In this document: positions 9,452 through 18,993 of the stretch, piece by piece
Layout: each line of letters opens with the position of its first letter
Numbering within the stretch: position 1 is the stretch's first letter
Assembly (NCBI RefSeq): GCF_000009365.1
Contig: NC_008260.1
Span: 124,001 to 188,000 of the forward strand
Length of the DNA: 64,000 nt
From: Alcanivorax borkumensis SK2
Lineage (GTDB): Bacteria; Pseudomonadota; Gammaproteobacteria; Pseudomonadales; Alcanivoracaceae
Direction: 5' to 3'
The notes under the pieces: model-generated
The model's database searches: none
The model's input: the letters and a program-made list of their open reading frames with translations, nothing else
What the model was told of the DNA's origin: nothing
Program-made: the position numbers and the translations under genes

Positions 9452-11913
9452 TAATTGTCTCCGCTGGTAACACATATCAGCTTATCAATGATCGTAATGC
9501 CAGGCGCAGATTCAATTTGATCAGGCAGGCTGAAAGTACAACCGGTACCGGGAATGAAATAACTAGATTGATTCTGGGTGTGGTTAATTAGCGCGTAACC
9601 GCTGCTATCAATAGTGGAAACATTGTTACCGCCAGCATCAACAATAAGGCTGCCAAAAGGAGCGACTTGACCGTTGTCGCTCATTATACGAACCAGGAAC
9701 CGCTGGGTTGGGTAGATGTTGAACTTGGCAAGGGACACCGCACCCCGTTCGGGGGTGATAAAGTGGCTACGATTACTGGTTTCCAGGTTGGCATCAAGCT
9801 TGGAAAAATCCATGGAGACTTCTTGCTGGCGGTAGGGTTGGACTTGAGGCAGTAAAGCCATCCCTTTGCTGTTGGTGGTTATAGGGAGAGCCCCGGTTTG
9901 GAAGGTAACATCTTCTACACCTCCAGTATCTGCAATGATCGCCGTTTCGCCGAGTCGGCGACCGAAAATGATCCCACCTTTATGAACAAGAACCGAGCCG
10001 CCTGCCTGAGCAAAGTAAAGATCATGGTACTTGCTATGTGAGGTGCCAGCGGTGATCCCTGTGCTTTGACCGGAATAAGATAGCCGAGCTGAGCTTTCTA
10101 CAAGGTCGTCGTTGCTTCTGCCGCTGGTTACGTTGTATGAGAAACGCTCATCGGAAAGTAATCCTGATATGCCTGCATTGAAGTCTGTCCCGGCATCGCT
10201 GTGGGTTTGCTGATAATTGATATAAGTGGGGCGCCTGTTTTTCGAACCCAAAGGCAGGCTGGCGCTGATGCTAACGGTATTGTCACGCTTACCGTTCAGG
10301 TTTTCGTTGTGTGAGAAAGATAAGCTATAGTTCATATCCTTATAATTATTGCTGTAACCGCTAACAAGAAAATTTCTCTCCCCTTTGGTTTTCCAATATT
10401 TTTCCTGAGACCCTGTGAAGTATAGTGAGCCATAACTTCCTAAACTTTGGGTGAGCGTGGCTTCTGCCCGACTTTTTCTTTGCGAAATAATGCTGCCGTC
10501 TGATTCGATTACCGCTTCATTAAAGGTGCGAAACCCCTCGGTAGAATAACGATAACCGAGAATCTGAATATTGGTGGATCGGGTTAGGGATTTGGCATAG
10601 AAAAAACGGTAACTGTTACCATCCGCATCTTTTCCAATTTCGTCGGGGCGGAAATATGATCTGGACGCATCCACAGAAAATCCACCCAGTTTGCCCAGGT
10701 TGAAGCCTACTCCCATGGTGTGTATCGAATACTCTTGGCTTACTAGGCTTGCGCCAAATAAGGTAACATCGTTATCCAAGCCATGGCTGATTTCAGCATT
10801 GATGAACCAAGGCTCATCGGTATTATCGTTACGATATTTGCCTGCTGTAATTGCATACTCCCATAGCCCCGGCCTGACTAGATTCGGGATTTGGGTGTAG
10901 GGCTGAACAAAGCGTTTTTGCGAGCCATCTTCTTCAGTAATAGTGACGGTTAAGTCGCCATTGCTCAGCGATGGTATATCATCAATGGCAAATTCACCCG
11001 GTGGGACAAACTGTTCATAAATGGTATAGCTGTTCTGCGTAATTGATACCCTGGCGTTACTCTGGGCAATGCCCCTAATGACAGGTGCATAACCCTGAAA
11101 TCGGGGTTCTAGCATGGCGCGATCAGTGCCTAGACTGATTCCGGTAAAGGCAAACCCGTCGATGAGATTGCTGCGAAGAAAGGTTTCCCCCGCGGTGAGT
11201 TCGCTTCTCAAAGAGGGTATTGCGGTGTAGGCATAGCTTTCTTTACTCTGCCAGTCAGCCTCTTGCCCGGTAGAGTCTGAATAATTTAGGTTGCTACGAA
11301 AGTGAATGCCATTGATATCTGCACCCAGATTGAGGTCAGTATAAAATTGGGACCTACTGCTTTGTTGGTCTCTTGATTGCTTGCTTCCTGAAGCCAGATA
11401 GTTCATCCGAAAGTTGTTGATACCCTTATTCCATAAATTTGGCTCTATCAACTGCCGGGTTGTGGTTAATGCAATTTGTGGGACCCGTATATCAAGATTC
11501 ATGCGTTTGGCGTTCAGTGTTAAGAAACTGTTTGGTGCAGCAGCTATATCGATGCAGCGCATGGTTATATCTGTGTAACGAGAATAGTAGGGGGTATTGA
11601 TTCCCAATTGCACAGCGAGAGGGTGAGTGATGCATGGTGCTGTGCCGTTTTCTTGAGAGATGACTTCCACGTCTGTATCTGTGACCTGAGCACCGTTAAC
11701 TGAAATGCTGAGAGGGTAAATCCCCGGTATCAGACCTTGCCCCTTTTCAAGGTGACTAATGTCTATGTTGGTATTGTTCTGGTTGACAAAAAAATGAGAT
11801 GTGAAGTGGGTTGTTGTTTGAGTCTCTTGCTCGGCATTAGCCGCTTGCGCTGAGGCAATCAGAATGAATAGCCCTAAAGAGTTAACCGTATATCTCTTCT
11901 TCTGATGTGCCAT
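9451..11913 (-). CDS. Outer-membrane fimbrial usher, FimD/PapC family
   Basis: An 820-residue outer-membrane usher that forms the secretion pore and assembles subunits. A signal peptide ends near AQAANA, followed by an N-terminal chaperone-binding domain beginning HFTSHFF. Then comes the 24-strand barrel with the plug domain after VRPGLWEYAIT, and C-terminal domains closing with two cysteines near GTGCTF and LICVTSG. The family hallmark FEPRFQGYAP appears as LEPRFQGYAPVIRGIA near residues 268-283. Length and layout are normal. It lies 55 bases after the pilin gene behind a stem-loop that may reduce read-through. Confidence 0.93.
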   Translation of the reverse strand: MAHQKKRYTVNSLGLFILIASAQAANAEQETQTTTHFTSHFFVNQNNTNIDISHLEKGQGLIPGIYPLSISVNGAQVTDTDVEVISQENGTAPCITHPLAVQLGINTPYYSRYTDITMRCIDIAAAPNSFLTLNAKRMNLDIRVPQIALTTTRQLIEPNLWNKGINNFRMNYLASGSKQSRDQQSSRSQFYTDLNLGADINGIHFRSNLNYSDSTGQEADWQSKESYAYTAIPSLRSELTAGETFLRSNLIDGFAFTGISLGTDRAMLEPRFQGYAPVIRGIAQSNARVSITQNSYTIYEQFVPPGEFAIDDIPSLSNGDLTVTITEEDGSQKRFVQPYTQIPNLVRPGLWEYAITAGKYRNDNTDEPWFINAEISHGLDNDVTLFGASLVSQEYSIHTMGVGFNLGKLGGFSVDASRSYFRPDEIGKDADGNSYRFFYAKSLTRSTNIQILGYRYSTEGFRTFNEAVIESDGSIISQRKSRAEATLTQSLGSYGSLYFTGSQEKYWKTKGERNFLVSGYSNNYKDMNYSLSFSHNENLNGKRDNTVSISASLPLGSKNRRPTYINYQQTHSDAGTDFNAGISGLLSDERFSYNVTSGRSNDDLVESSARLSYSGQSTGITAGTSHSKYHDLYFAQAGGSVLVHKGGIIFGRRLGETAIIADTGGVEDVTFQTGALPITTNSKGMALLPQVQPYRQQEVSMDFSKLDANLETSNRSHFITPERGAVSLAKFNIYPTQRFLVRIMSDNGQVAPFGSLIVDAGGNNVSTIDSSGYALINHTQNQSSYFIPGTGCTFSLPDQIESAPGITIIDKLICVTSGDN

Positions 11914-11932
11914 TTGGGACGCCCTTCGCCGT

Positions 11933-11958
11933 AAAGGGGAGGAGGCAGGCCTCCCCCC
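11933..11958 (-). terminator. Attenuating stem-loop between pilin and usher genes
   Basis: A GC-rich hairpin (GGAGGC at 11941-11946 pairing with GCCTCC at 11949-11954, extended by flanking G and C runs) sits in the 54-base gap, followed on the minus strand by only three T. A weak terminator or RNA-stabilising hairpin here would let the major pilin be made in excess over usher and chaperone, as in other fimbrial operons. Confidence 0.5.
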
Positions 11959-11968
11959 GGTGCTTCAC

Positions 11969-12514
11969 TCAGTTAAAAACAATTGAGTAGTTGGCGATGG
12001 AGCGAACCTGACCTTCTGTTACTGCGGTAGCGTCAGTGGCGGCATAGCCTACATTGAAGTCAAGACTCGCACCTGAAGCATCGGCAATGATCGATGGAGA
12101 GCCATTAACGGTTACTGGTGTTGTGCCATCAGATTCAAGCAGCTGCATGCCAACATTGGCAGCACCGCCAGTAGCGATGTTTTGCAGGATGTTATGACCG
12201 ACATAAAGTTGACCTGTCCACTGTACGGAGGCGCCTTTGCCGGTCAGATTACATGTCGCAGAGCCTGCATCGGTAGCAACAAGGGAGAATCCGGTTGCCT
12301 TGTAGGCGGTATCTGAAGCTAGGAACTCGGCGGTAGTAATTGGATCCAGAGTGACGGTGTTATCTGCTTGGGCGATCCCTTGTTGGGAGACATCCAACGT
12401 GCACGTTGTGTCGCTGACCACCCCGTTGAAAATTACTTCACCGGTGTTGGCTATGGCGATTGAGCTGATGCCGCTGATAGCGGCGATGGATATGATGCGA
12501 GTGAAATTGTTCAT
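11969..12514 (-). CDS. Major fimbrial subunit
   Basis: A 181-residue pilin, first gene of the chaperone-usher operon. A signal peptide of about 22 residues ends at IAIA or just after. The mature protein has a cysteine pair (Cys38, Cys88) of the type that forms the pilin disulfide, and it ends in ANYSIVFN, with the conserved penultimate-aromatic beta strand that binds chaperone and usher. The middle is rich in Ala, Thr, Asp and Gly, as usual. A stretch of 400 bases upstream is free of genes and very AT-rich and should hold the promoter. Confidence 0.88.
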   Translation of the reverse strand: MNNFTRIISIAAISGISSIAIANTGEVIFNGVVSDTTCTLDVSQQGIAQADNTVTLDPITTAEFLASDTAYKATGFSLVATDAGSATCNLTGKGASVQWTGQLYVGHNILQNIATGGAANVGMQLLESDGTTPVTVNGSPSIIADASGASLDFNVGYAATDATAVTEGQVRSIANYSIVFN

Positions 12515-12922
12515 TTTTGTACTCCAAATGTTGTTGTTAGGTTATTCAACGTAACATTCTGTAAACCAAATCACATTTGGACTGTCGCTACTTATAAATT
12601 TTAAGTGCCTCCCCCTTTGCTTATATACTTGAATGGTATTCGCAAGAGATGATGAAGCGAAACTATTGCTGTTTTATGTTTAAGTTATTGTTATTAAGGG
12701 CATTAAAAGAATGGTTTGAAAACGGGTTAATTTTGGCTTGATGTATTTTTATTCCTTTATGGCATCAATGGAGAGCGGAAGATAACTAATCGGGCTTAAA
12801 AAGGGAGGGTTATGTAAGCCTATAGCGATAGAAAGCCCGTTCAGCGTTGTATACGCATACTAAAGAGGGTGGGGAGAGGCTTTGGTGGGTGCTCGTAGTG
12901 TTACGATTAGTTGCAGTTTGTG
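12515..12922. other. AT-rich gap upstream of the fimbrial operon
   Basis: The 408 bases between trkH and the pilin gene have no convincing gene. The 200 bases nearest the pilin are much more AT-rich than the surroundings, as expected for a silenced or phase-regulated fimbrial promoter. I see no inverted repeats of invertase type and no clear GATC cluster. The promoter itself could not be placed with confidence. Confidence 0.5.
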
Positions 12923-14374
12923 TTACTGCTTCCAGAACATCGGCGTGAATAGCACTAGTAGAGTAAAGATTTCCAGCCGTCCGGCGACCATTAGTACGGT
13001 CATCATCCATTTGGCGCTGTCGGTGATATTGGCAAAGCCGCCACCTACCTGGCCGATACCCACTCCTAGGTTGTTGAGGCTGGCCGCCACGGCGCTGACA
13101 GCAGTGGTTAGGTCCATGCCGGTCATAGTAAACAGTAGGGTAAAAATAACCGAAATAGCGATATAAACACCCACAAAGCCCCATACTGCTTGGAGCACCC
13201 TGTCGGGAATCGTTTGACGTCCGAAGCGCAAAGCAAACACGCCGTTGGGGTAAATGAGTCGACGTAGTTCGCGAATGCTGTGGTGGTAAACCAGCGCTGC
13301 GCGTACGGCTTTCATGCCGCCGCCGGTTGAGCCGGCACAGCCGCCAATAAAGCTGGTAAATACCAACAAGAAGGGAATAAACCCAGGGAAGGCTGCAGCG
13401 TTGGTGCTGGTCAGCCCGGTACCGGTACTGAACGAGGCTACTTGGAAGGCGGAATGGCGCAGGGCGTCATCCACGGTAAAATCATAATGAAAGAACAGCA
13501 GGCCGACAGTAATGATGGCGGTGTAGATCAGGAATAAGCCGATGAAAAAGCGGAACTCTGGGTCTCGTAGATAAGCCAGCAGTGACCGGCCTCGCCATAC
13601 GGCAAAGTGCAAGGCGAAGTTGAGCCCGCCGATAAGAATAAAAATGGTGGCTGTCCAATCGATAAGGGCATTATCCCAGTAGGCCATGGAGGCATCGTGG
13701 GTGGAAAAGCCTCCGGTGGCGACGGTACTAAAGCTGTGGCAGATGGCATCAAAAACAGTCATGCCAAACGCCCAGTAAAGGACGGCGCAAGCAATGGTAA
13801 TGAACAGATAGATAAACCAAAGCGCCTTGGCGGTTTCCGCAATGCGCGGGGTCAGTTTGGTATCTTTCATGGGGCCGGGAATTTCGGCCTTGTATAGCTG
13901 CATGCCGCCGATGCCAAGCATGGGCAAAATCGCTACGGCTAATACTACTACGCCCATGCCGCCGAGCCACTGCAGCTGCTGGCGGTAGTACAGAATGGAT
14001 TTGGGCAGGAAATCGATTCCCGACAGAATGGTGGCGCCGGTGGTGGTTAGGCCGGATATGGATTCGAATACCGCATCGGTGAATCCCACCGGCACGTCAT
14101 CGCTGATGATTAGCGGTAGTGCCCCGATTACACCCAGTACCGACCAGAAAAGAGTGACCACCAGGAAGCCGTCACGGGTCTGTAACTCTGATTTATTACG
14201 AAAGAACGGCAGCCAAAGGCTCAACCCAAGCGCTAGGGTAATCACAAAGGAAATTAGAAAGGGGGTTTCACTGCCTTCCTGATACCAATATGACACTGCC
14301 ACTGGCGGCATCATGGTAAAGCTGAAGACGACGAGCAGCAGACCGAGGATTTTCGAAATTAACGCGAAGTGCAT
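12923..14374 (-). CDS. trkH: Trk potassium uptake system membrane subunit
   Basis: A 483-residue inner-membrane K+ translocating subunit of the Trk system. Four membrane-pore-membrane units are visible through their pore loops: SGLTTTGATI, STVATGGFST, ASFSTGTGLT and the last repeat containing AASLNNLGVG. GGCAGSTGGGMKAVRA is typical for TrkH. MHFALISKILG is used as start rather than a GTG/ATG 11 codons upstream, since TrkH proteins begin this way and AGGT precedes it. It is followed upstream by trkA, rsmB, fmt and def on the same strand, the order known from Pseudomonas. Confidence 0.94.
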   Translation of the reverse strand: MHFALISKILGLLLVVFSFTMMPPVAVSYWYQEGSETPFLISFVITLALGLSLWLPFFRNKSELQTRDGFLVVTLFWSVLGVIGALPLIISDDVPVGFTDAVFESISGLTTTGATILSGIDFLPKSILYYRQQLQWLGGMGVVVLAVAILPMLGIGGMQLYKAEIPGPMKDTKLTPRIAETAKALWFIYLFITIACAVLYWAFGMTVFDAICHSFSTVATGGFSTHDASMAYWDNALIDWTATIFILIGGLNFALHFAVWRGRSLLAYLRDPEFRFFIGLFLIYTAIITVGLLFFHYDFTVDDALRHSAFQVASFSTGTGLTSTNAAAFPGFIPFLLVFTSFIGGCAGSTGGGMKAVRAALVYHHSIRELRRLIYPNGVFALRFGRQTIPDRVLQAVWGFVGVYIAISVIFTLLFTMTGMDLTTAVSAVAASLNNLGVGIGQVGGGFANITDSAKWMMTVLMVAGRLEIFTLLVLFTPMFWKQ

Positions 14375-14485
14375 GAGGGTACCTGCTGGAAAACCGGCAC
14401 GGACCACGCATCACGCGGCAACCTGATGAAGCCACGGCTTTGCTTGTGCGTAGTGCATTTTTGCGTTTTTGCGTGCATGCGTTTC

Positions 14486-15862
14486 CTAAAAAAACGTAAA
14501 GCCGACCTGGAATAGTTTTTCCACGTCTCGGGTTCGGCGTTTATCGATCAGGAACAGGATGACGTGATCGTTCGGTTCGATCACCACATGGTCGTGGGCA
14601 ATCAGCACTTTTTCGCCGCGCACTACGGCACCAATGGTGGTGCCTTCTGGCAGGTCAATTTCATCAATGGCGCGCCCCACCACTTTGGATGACTTGGCGT
14701 CGCCGTGGGCAATCGCTTCGATGGCTTCTGCCGCGCCCCGGCGAAGGGAATAAACATTGACTACATCGCCTCGGCGCACATGGCTAAGCAGACTACCAAT
14801 GGTGGACTGCTGAGGCGAGATGGCGATGTCAATGTCATGCCCTTGTACCAGATCTACATAGGCCGGGTTGGAAATCAGGGTCATCACTTTACGAGCGCCC
14901 AGTCGTTTTGCCAGCAGTGAGGCCATGATGTTGGCTTCGTCATCGTTGGTCAGCGCGCAGAATACATCGGTGTTTTCGATGTTGGCTTTGAGTAGTTCGT
15001 CTCGGTCGGTGGCCAACCCTTGCAGCACCACTGTTTGGTGTAGTTTTTCACCCAGCCATTCAGCCCGTTTGGGCATGCGCTCAAGGACTTTAACGTTGTA
15101 GCGATGCTGAATAGTTTTGGCTAGGCGGTAACCAATATTGCCGCCGCCAGCGATAATGATGCGCTTGTAGTTATGTTCTAACCGACGCAGTTCACTCATA
15201 ACGGCACGGATATCATTTTTGGCAGCGATGAAAAACACTTCATCATCGGCTTCGATAACCGTGTTGCCTTCCGGGATGATGGGGCGGCCACGACGGAAAA
15301 TAGCCGCCACGCGGGTATCCACGTTGGGCATGTGTGTGCGCAATTCGCGTAATTCGTTGCCCACCAGTGGGCCGCCGTAATAGGCCCGCACAGCGACCAG
15401 TTGTACTCGGCCGCCGGCAAAGTTTACTACCTGCAGGGCACCTGGGTGTTCAATCAGACGCTTGATGTAATCGGTTACCACCTGTTCGGGGCTGATGATT
15501 ACATCAATGGGCAGGGCATTTTCGTTGAACAGTTTTTCCGAGCGGCTGGTGTAGTGGGCGGTACGAATGCGGGCGATCTTGGAGGGTGTGCGGAATAGGG
15601 AGTAGGCCACCTGACAGGCAATCATGTTGACCTCGTCAGAGTTGGTCACCGCGATGAGCATGTCCGCATCTTCAGCGCCGGCATTCTTGAGTACGGCCGG
15701 GTAGCAGCCCATGCCGCGTACTGTGCCGATATCTAGCCGGTCGCCCAGCTCGCGCAGGCGCTCATCATCGGTGTCGATGACGGTGATGTCGTTGCGTTCA
15801 TTGGCCAGGTTTTCGGCCAGAGTACCGCCGACTTGGCCAGCACCGAGAATAATAATTTTCAT
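14486..15862 (-). CDS. trkA: Trk potassium uptake regulatory NAD-binding subunit
   Basis: A 458-residue cytoplasmic gating protein that binds NAD(H) and controls TrkH. It consists of two tandem RCK modules. The first has the Rossmann motif [13 protein letters not shown] at residues 7-19. The second has [13 protein letters not shown] near 237-249. Each is followed by an RCK_C ligand domain. The gene overlaps the end of rsmB by four bases (ATGA type), so translation is coupled. The 111-base gap to trkH holds no terminator, so all five genes probably share a transcript. Confidence 0.95.
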   Translation of the reverse strand: MKIIILGAGQVGGTLAENLANERNDITVIDTDDERLRELGDRLDIGTVRGMGCYPAVLKNAGAEDADMLIAVTNSDEVNMIACQVAYSLFRTPSKIARIRTAHYTSRSEKLFNENALPIDVIISPEQVVTDYIKRLIEHPGALQVVNFAGGRVQLVAVRAYYGGPLVGNELRELRTHMPNVDTRVAAIFRRGRPIIPEGNTVIEADDEVFFIAAKNDIRAVMSELRRLEHNYKRIIIAGGGNIGYRLAKTIQHRYNVKVLERMPKRAEWLGEKLHQTVVLQGLATDRDELLKANIENTDVFCALTNDDEANIMASLLAKRLGARKVMTLISNPAYVDLVQGHDIDIAISPQQSTIGSLLSHVRRGDVVNVYSLRRGAAEAIEAIAHGDAKSSKVVGRAIDEIDLPEGTTIGAVVRGEKVLIAHDHVVIEPNDHVILFLIDKRRTRDVEKLFQVGFTFF

Positions 15863-17202
15863 GAACTGAGTTGGGCCCCCGATTCTTTACGCAGGCAAGC
15901 CAAGTAGAAACCGTCCGGACCGTGTTGTTCCGGGAACAGTTGCCACCCTGCGTCCACCATTGTGGCCCCTTCCGGCCGTGGCGTCACATCCCTAGCCTGT
16001 GGCTGACGTTGCAGGAAGTTACGCACCTGATGATCGTTCTCGTCTCGCAGTACCGAACAGGTGGCATACACCAGCATGCCGCCAGGTTTGAGCAGGGGCC
16101 ATAGTGCATCCAGCATGCGCGCTTGTAAATCAACCAGTACACCGATGTCCGAGGCTTTGCGATGCCACTTCACATCTGGCTGGCGGCGCAGGATGCCAGT
16201 GGCGGAGCAGGGCGCGTCCAGCAAAATGGCATCAAAGGGGGTGCCGTCCCACCAGGTTTTCGGATCGCTGGCGTCACCCTGCAGCAGGGTCACGTCGGTG
16301 CCCAGCCTCGCCAGGTTCTCGCGGATGCGCGCTAGCCGTTTACCTTCTAGTTCCAGCGCAGAGAGATCTGCGGCTGGGAATTTCTCACGTAGTTGACCAG
16401 TTTTGCCCCCGGGGGCGGCGCAGGCATCCAGGATGCGACCCTTTGCCGGGGCTTGCAGCAATTCAGCAGGCAACTGGGCGGCCTCGTCCTGAACGGACAG
16501 GGCGCCCTGCTCAAAGCCGGGCAGTTGGAGCACCGGGCGGGCGGGCTGCAGGTAAATGCTGTAAGGGGCGATGTAGCCGGCGCGGGCGCCTTCGCCCAAG
16601 GCGGCGATGGCATCAGCTCGTTGTTGCTGCTGCCGATTTACTCGCAAGGTAAATGGGGGCGTTTGCAGGTTGGCGCGGGCCATGGCGTCGGCGTTGTTGG
16701 GCCAATCCTTTTCCCAGCGTTTAAACAGCCAGTCCGGCAGGCTTAACTGGATATTGATGGGGGCGTCGGCCACGGCTTGCTCAAGGGTGATCTGGCTAGC
16801 TTTGCGCAGCACCGCATTGCTAAGGCCCGCAGCCCAGGGGGCTTTCAGCTTTCGGCATAGCTGCGGGTAGGCGTTGACGATGGCGTGGGCCGGCCGGTTG
16901 CTGAACCATAGCTCGTAGAGGCCCGCCAGCAAGGCTAGGCGTACCGGTTGGGCGCTGCCCTTGAGGGGTTTGGATAGCTGTTGATTAAGCCAGTGATTGA
17001 GAGGACGCAAATGGCGGCAGACGCCAAAGCAAATATCGCGCATTTGTCCGCCGTCGCTACCTTGCAATGGGAAGTCGCGCAGTACCTCGCGGAGACTTTC
17101 GCCGTCGCCCTTGCCTGGCAGTACCCGGTTTAGCGCGCGTACCGCGCTCAGGCGCGGGTCAGGCGTTGCCACTGTGGTCACCAGATTCATTGATAATGGC
17201 AT
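15859..17202 (-). CDS. rsmB: 16S rRNA (cytosine-967-C5)-methyltransferase
   Basis: A 447-residue SAM-dependent RNA methyltransferase that methylates C967 of 16S rRNA. An N-terminal NusB-like RNA-binding domain spans about residues 10-150. The catalytic domain shows [14 protein letters not shown] (SAM binding), [15 protein letters not shown] with one active-site cysteine, and [11 protein letters not shown] with the other. Two starts are possible: this one, or an ATG four codons later that resembles MNLVTT. Both overlap the end of fmt (44 or 32 bases) and neither has a strong ribosome site, so coupling to fmt translation is likely. Confidence 0.94.
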   Translation of the reverse strand: MPLSMNLVTTVATPDPRLSAVRALNRVLPGKGDGESLREVLRDFPLQGSDGGQMRDICFGVCRHLRPLNHWLNQQLSKPLKGSAQPVRLALLAGLYELWFSNRPAHAIVNAYPQLCRKLKAPWAAGLSNAVLRKASQITLEQAVADAPINIQLSLPDWLFKRWEKDWPNNADAMARANLQTPPFTLRVNRQQQQRADAIAALGEGARAGYIAPYSIYLQPARPVLQLPGFEQGALSVQDEAAQLPAELLQAPAKGRILDACAAPGGKTGQLREKFPAADLSALELEGKRLARIRENLARLGTDVTLLQGDASDPKTWWDGTPFDAILLDAPCSATGILRRQPDVKWHRKASDIGVLVDLQARMLDALWPLLKPGGMLVYATCSVLRDENDHQVRNFLQRQPQARDVTPRPEGATMVDAGWQLFPEQHGPDGFYLACLRKESGAQLSS

Positions 17203-18151
17203 CGCCCAGCGGTTCGCCTACCGAAAACAAGGTGGGGTTGCCTCGTAGTAGGTCGGATACCGCCATCCGTCGTTTGCCGGGCAATTGAAGTTCTTCAAGT
17301 ATCAGGCTGCCATCGCCGGTGGCCACATGGATACCTTGGTCGTCCACGCTGAGAATATAGCCCGGTTCATCATTTGCTTGTGCCGGTTGTGGGCTTTCAC
17401 TGGCGCGCCAGATGCGCATGGGCTGACCGTTCAGCGGCACCCAGCTCACCGGGAAAGGGTTGAAAGCTCGAATGCGATTGTAGAGGGCGCCTGTGGGCAG
17501 GCGAAAATCCAGCCGCGCTTCGGCCTTGCTTAGCTTATGGGCGTAAGTGATGCCTTCATCTGGTTGTGGCGTGGCGTTGGCCAGGTACTTTTCTAGGTCC
17601 TGCAGCACGGTGACTAGCAGGCGAGCGCCTTGGGCGGCCAATCGATCATGCAGTTCGCCGCCGGTTTCGCTATCGCCGATGGGCAGTGATTCACTCAGCA
17701 GCATGGGGCCGGTATCGAGCCCGGCTTCCATTTGCATAATGGTGTTGCCGGTTTCCGTGTCGCCAGCGGTAATGGCCCGCTGGATGGGCGCGGCACCGCG
17801 CCAGCGCGGCAATAGCGAGCCGTGCACATTCAGGCAGCCCAGCCGCGGCATGTCCAGCACTGCTTGAGGAATGATCAGGCCGTAGGCCACCACTACTAGT
17901 GCATCCAGGTTTAGGTCACGCAGCTGCTGGTGAATGGCTTCGCCCTTGAGGTTTTCCGGCTGCAGTACGGTAATGCCTTGGCTATGGGCCAGTTGTTTGA
18001 CCGGGCTTTGCTGCAGTTTCTTGCCGCGCCCGGCGGCGCGATCCGGCTGGGTAAGCACTGCCACAACCTGATGACCGTTATCCAGCACGGCCTGTAGGCT
18101 GGCGGCGGCGAAATCCGGGGTGCCGGCGAAGGCGAGACGTAAGGGTTTCAA
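17159..18151 (-). CDS. fmt: Methionyl-tRNA formyltransferase
   Basis: A 330-residue enzyme that formylates Met-tRNA(fMet) with 10-formyl-tetrahydrofolate. The N-terminal domain begins LRLAFAGTPDFAAASLQA and contains the catalytic HGSLLPRWRGAAPIQRAI segment near residues 109-128. The C-terminal OB-like tRNA-binding domain starts at about 205. It lies 190 bases after def, with which it cooperates: Fmt adds and Def removes the formyl group. The length is slightly above the usual 310-315 residues because of a C-terminal extension ending in ESGDHSGNA, which overlaps rsmB. Confidence 0.95.
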   Translation of the reverse strand: MKPLRLAFAGTPDFAAASLQAVLDNGHQVVAVLTQPDRAAGRGKKLQQSPVKQLAHSQGITVLQPENLKGEAIHQQLRDLNLDALVVVAYGLIIPQAVLDMPRLGCLNVHGSLLPRWRGAAPIQRAITAGDTETGNTIMQMEAGLDTGPMLLSESLPIGDSETGGELHDRLAAQGARLLVTVLQDLEKYLANATPQPDEGITYAHKLSKAEARLDFRLPTGALYNRIRAFNPFPVSWVPLNGQPMRIWRASESPQPAQANDEPGYILSVDDQGIHVATGDGSLILEELQLPGKRRMAVSDLLRGNPTLFSVGEPLGDAIINESGDHSGNA

Positions 18152-18341
18152 AAAATGGCCTTTAGGTCGGTTAGTGTCAATGGTGGAGATGCGTGGCTAG
18201 AGCAAAGCTGAAAGCGCAAGCGGGCATCTCTTCAGGCAATTCACGTTTAAGGTCATGGCCGCGCGGTAAGGTTGAAATCGCGGGTACGACGGTTCGTTAC
18301 CTTGGAAGCTGTTTCGCGCTTTTAAAATGTAAATTCTCAAT

Positions 18342-18848
18342 TCAGCCCTGCTGCCGGTGAATCTTTTCCAGCTTCTTCTTAATGCGGTCTCGCTTCAGGC
18401 GGGAAACGTAGTCCACAAACAGCTTGCCGTCCAAATGATCCATTTCATGCTGGATACAGGTGGCGAGCAGTTCGTCTGCCTCCACTTCAAAAGCGTTGCC
18501 GTCACGGTCCAAAGCATTAATGCGCACCCGTGCCGGGCGAGTCACCTTTTCGTAGAACCCGGGCACCGACAGGCAGCCTTCTTCGTACGGGGCCTGTTCT
18601 TCGGTGAGAGGGGTGATCTGCGGGTTGATGAATACCATGGGTTTATTGTGATCTTCAGACAGATCCATAACGATCAGCTGGATATGCACATCAACTTGGG
18701 TGGCTGCTAGGCCGATTCCTGGGGCCGCATACATGGTTTCGAACATGTCGTCGATCAGTTTGCGAAGCTCGTCATCTACCTTTTCCACCGGCTTTGCTAC
18801 TGTGCGTAGCCGGGGATCGGGGAATTCTAGTATTTCCAGTTTAGCCAT
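18342..18848 (-). CDS. def: Peptide deformylase
   Basis: A 168-residue metallohydrolase that removes N-formyl groups from nascent proteins. All three motifs are present: GIGLAATQV (44-52), EGCLSVP with metal ligand Cys92, and QHEMDHLDG with His134, catalytic Glu135 and His138. The start [14 protein letters not shown] is the family norm and is preceded by AGAAGG; a longer open frame upstream is not used. It is the first gene of the def-fmt-rsmB-trkA-trkH run and divergent from the LysM-protein gene, with about 145 bases between them for both promoters. Confidence 0.96.
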
Positions 18849-18993
18849 GTACCTTCTCAGAAGTTGCAGTAGTACTCGAATTTCGGTTGCTAAATATATG
18901 ATCGCATTGCTAATATCCAAAAGGAACCGCGTCTACAATAAAGGGGTCGCGGTCGCTCTCGGGGATGAGTCCAATAATGATAAAAGGAATCCG

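Noticed and set aside
12810..13184. Minus-strand frame of 124 codons overlapping the 3' end of trkH
   Set aside because: It is a shadow in another frame of trkH, with no domain or ribosome site.
16104..16652. Long plus-strand frame of 182 codons inside rsmB
   Set aside because: It lies entirely antisense to a well-conserved gene and has no family features; GC-rich antisense frames are common here.
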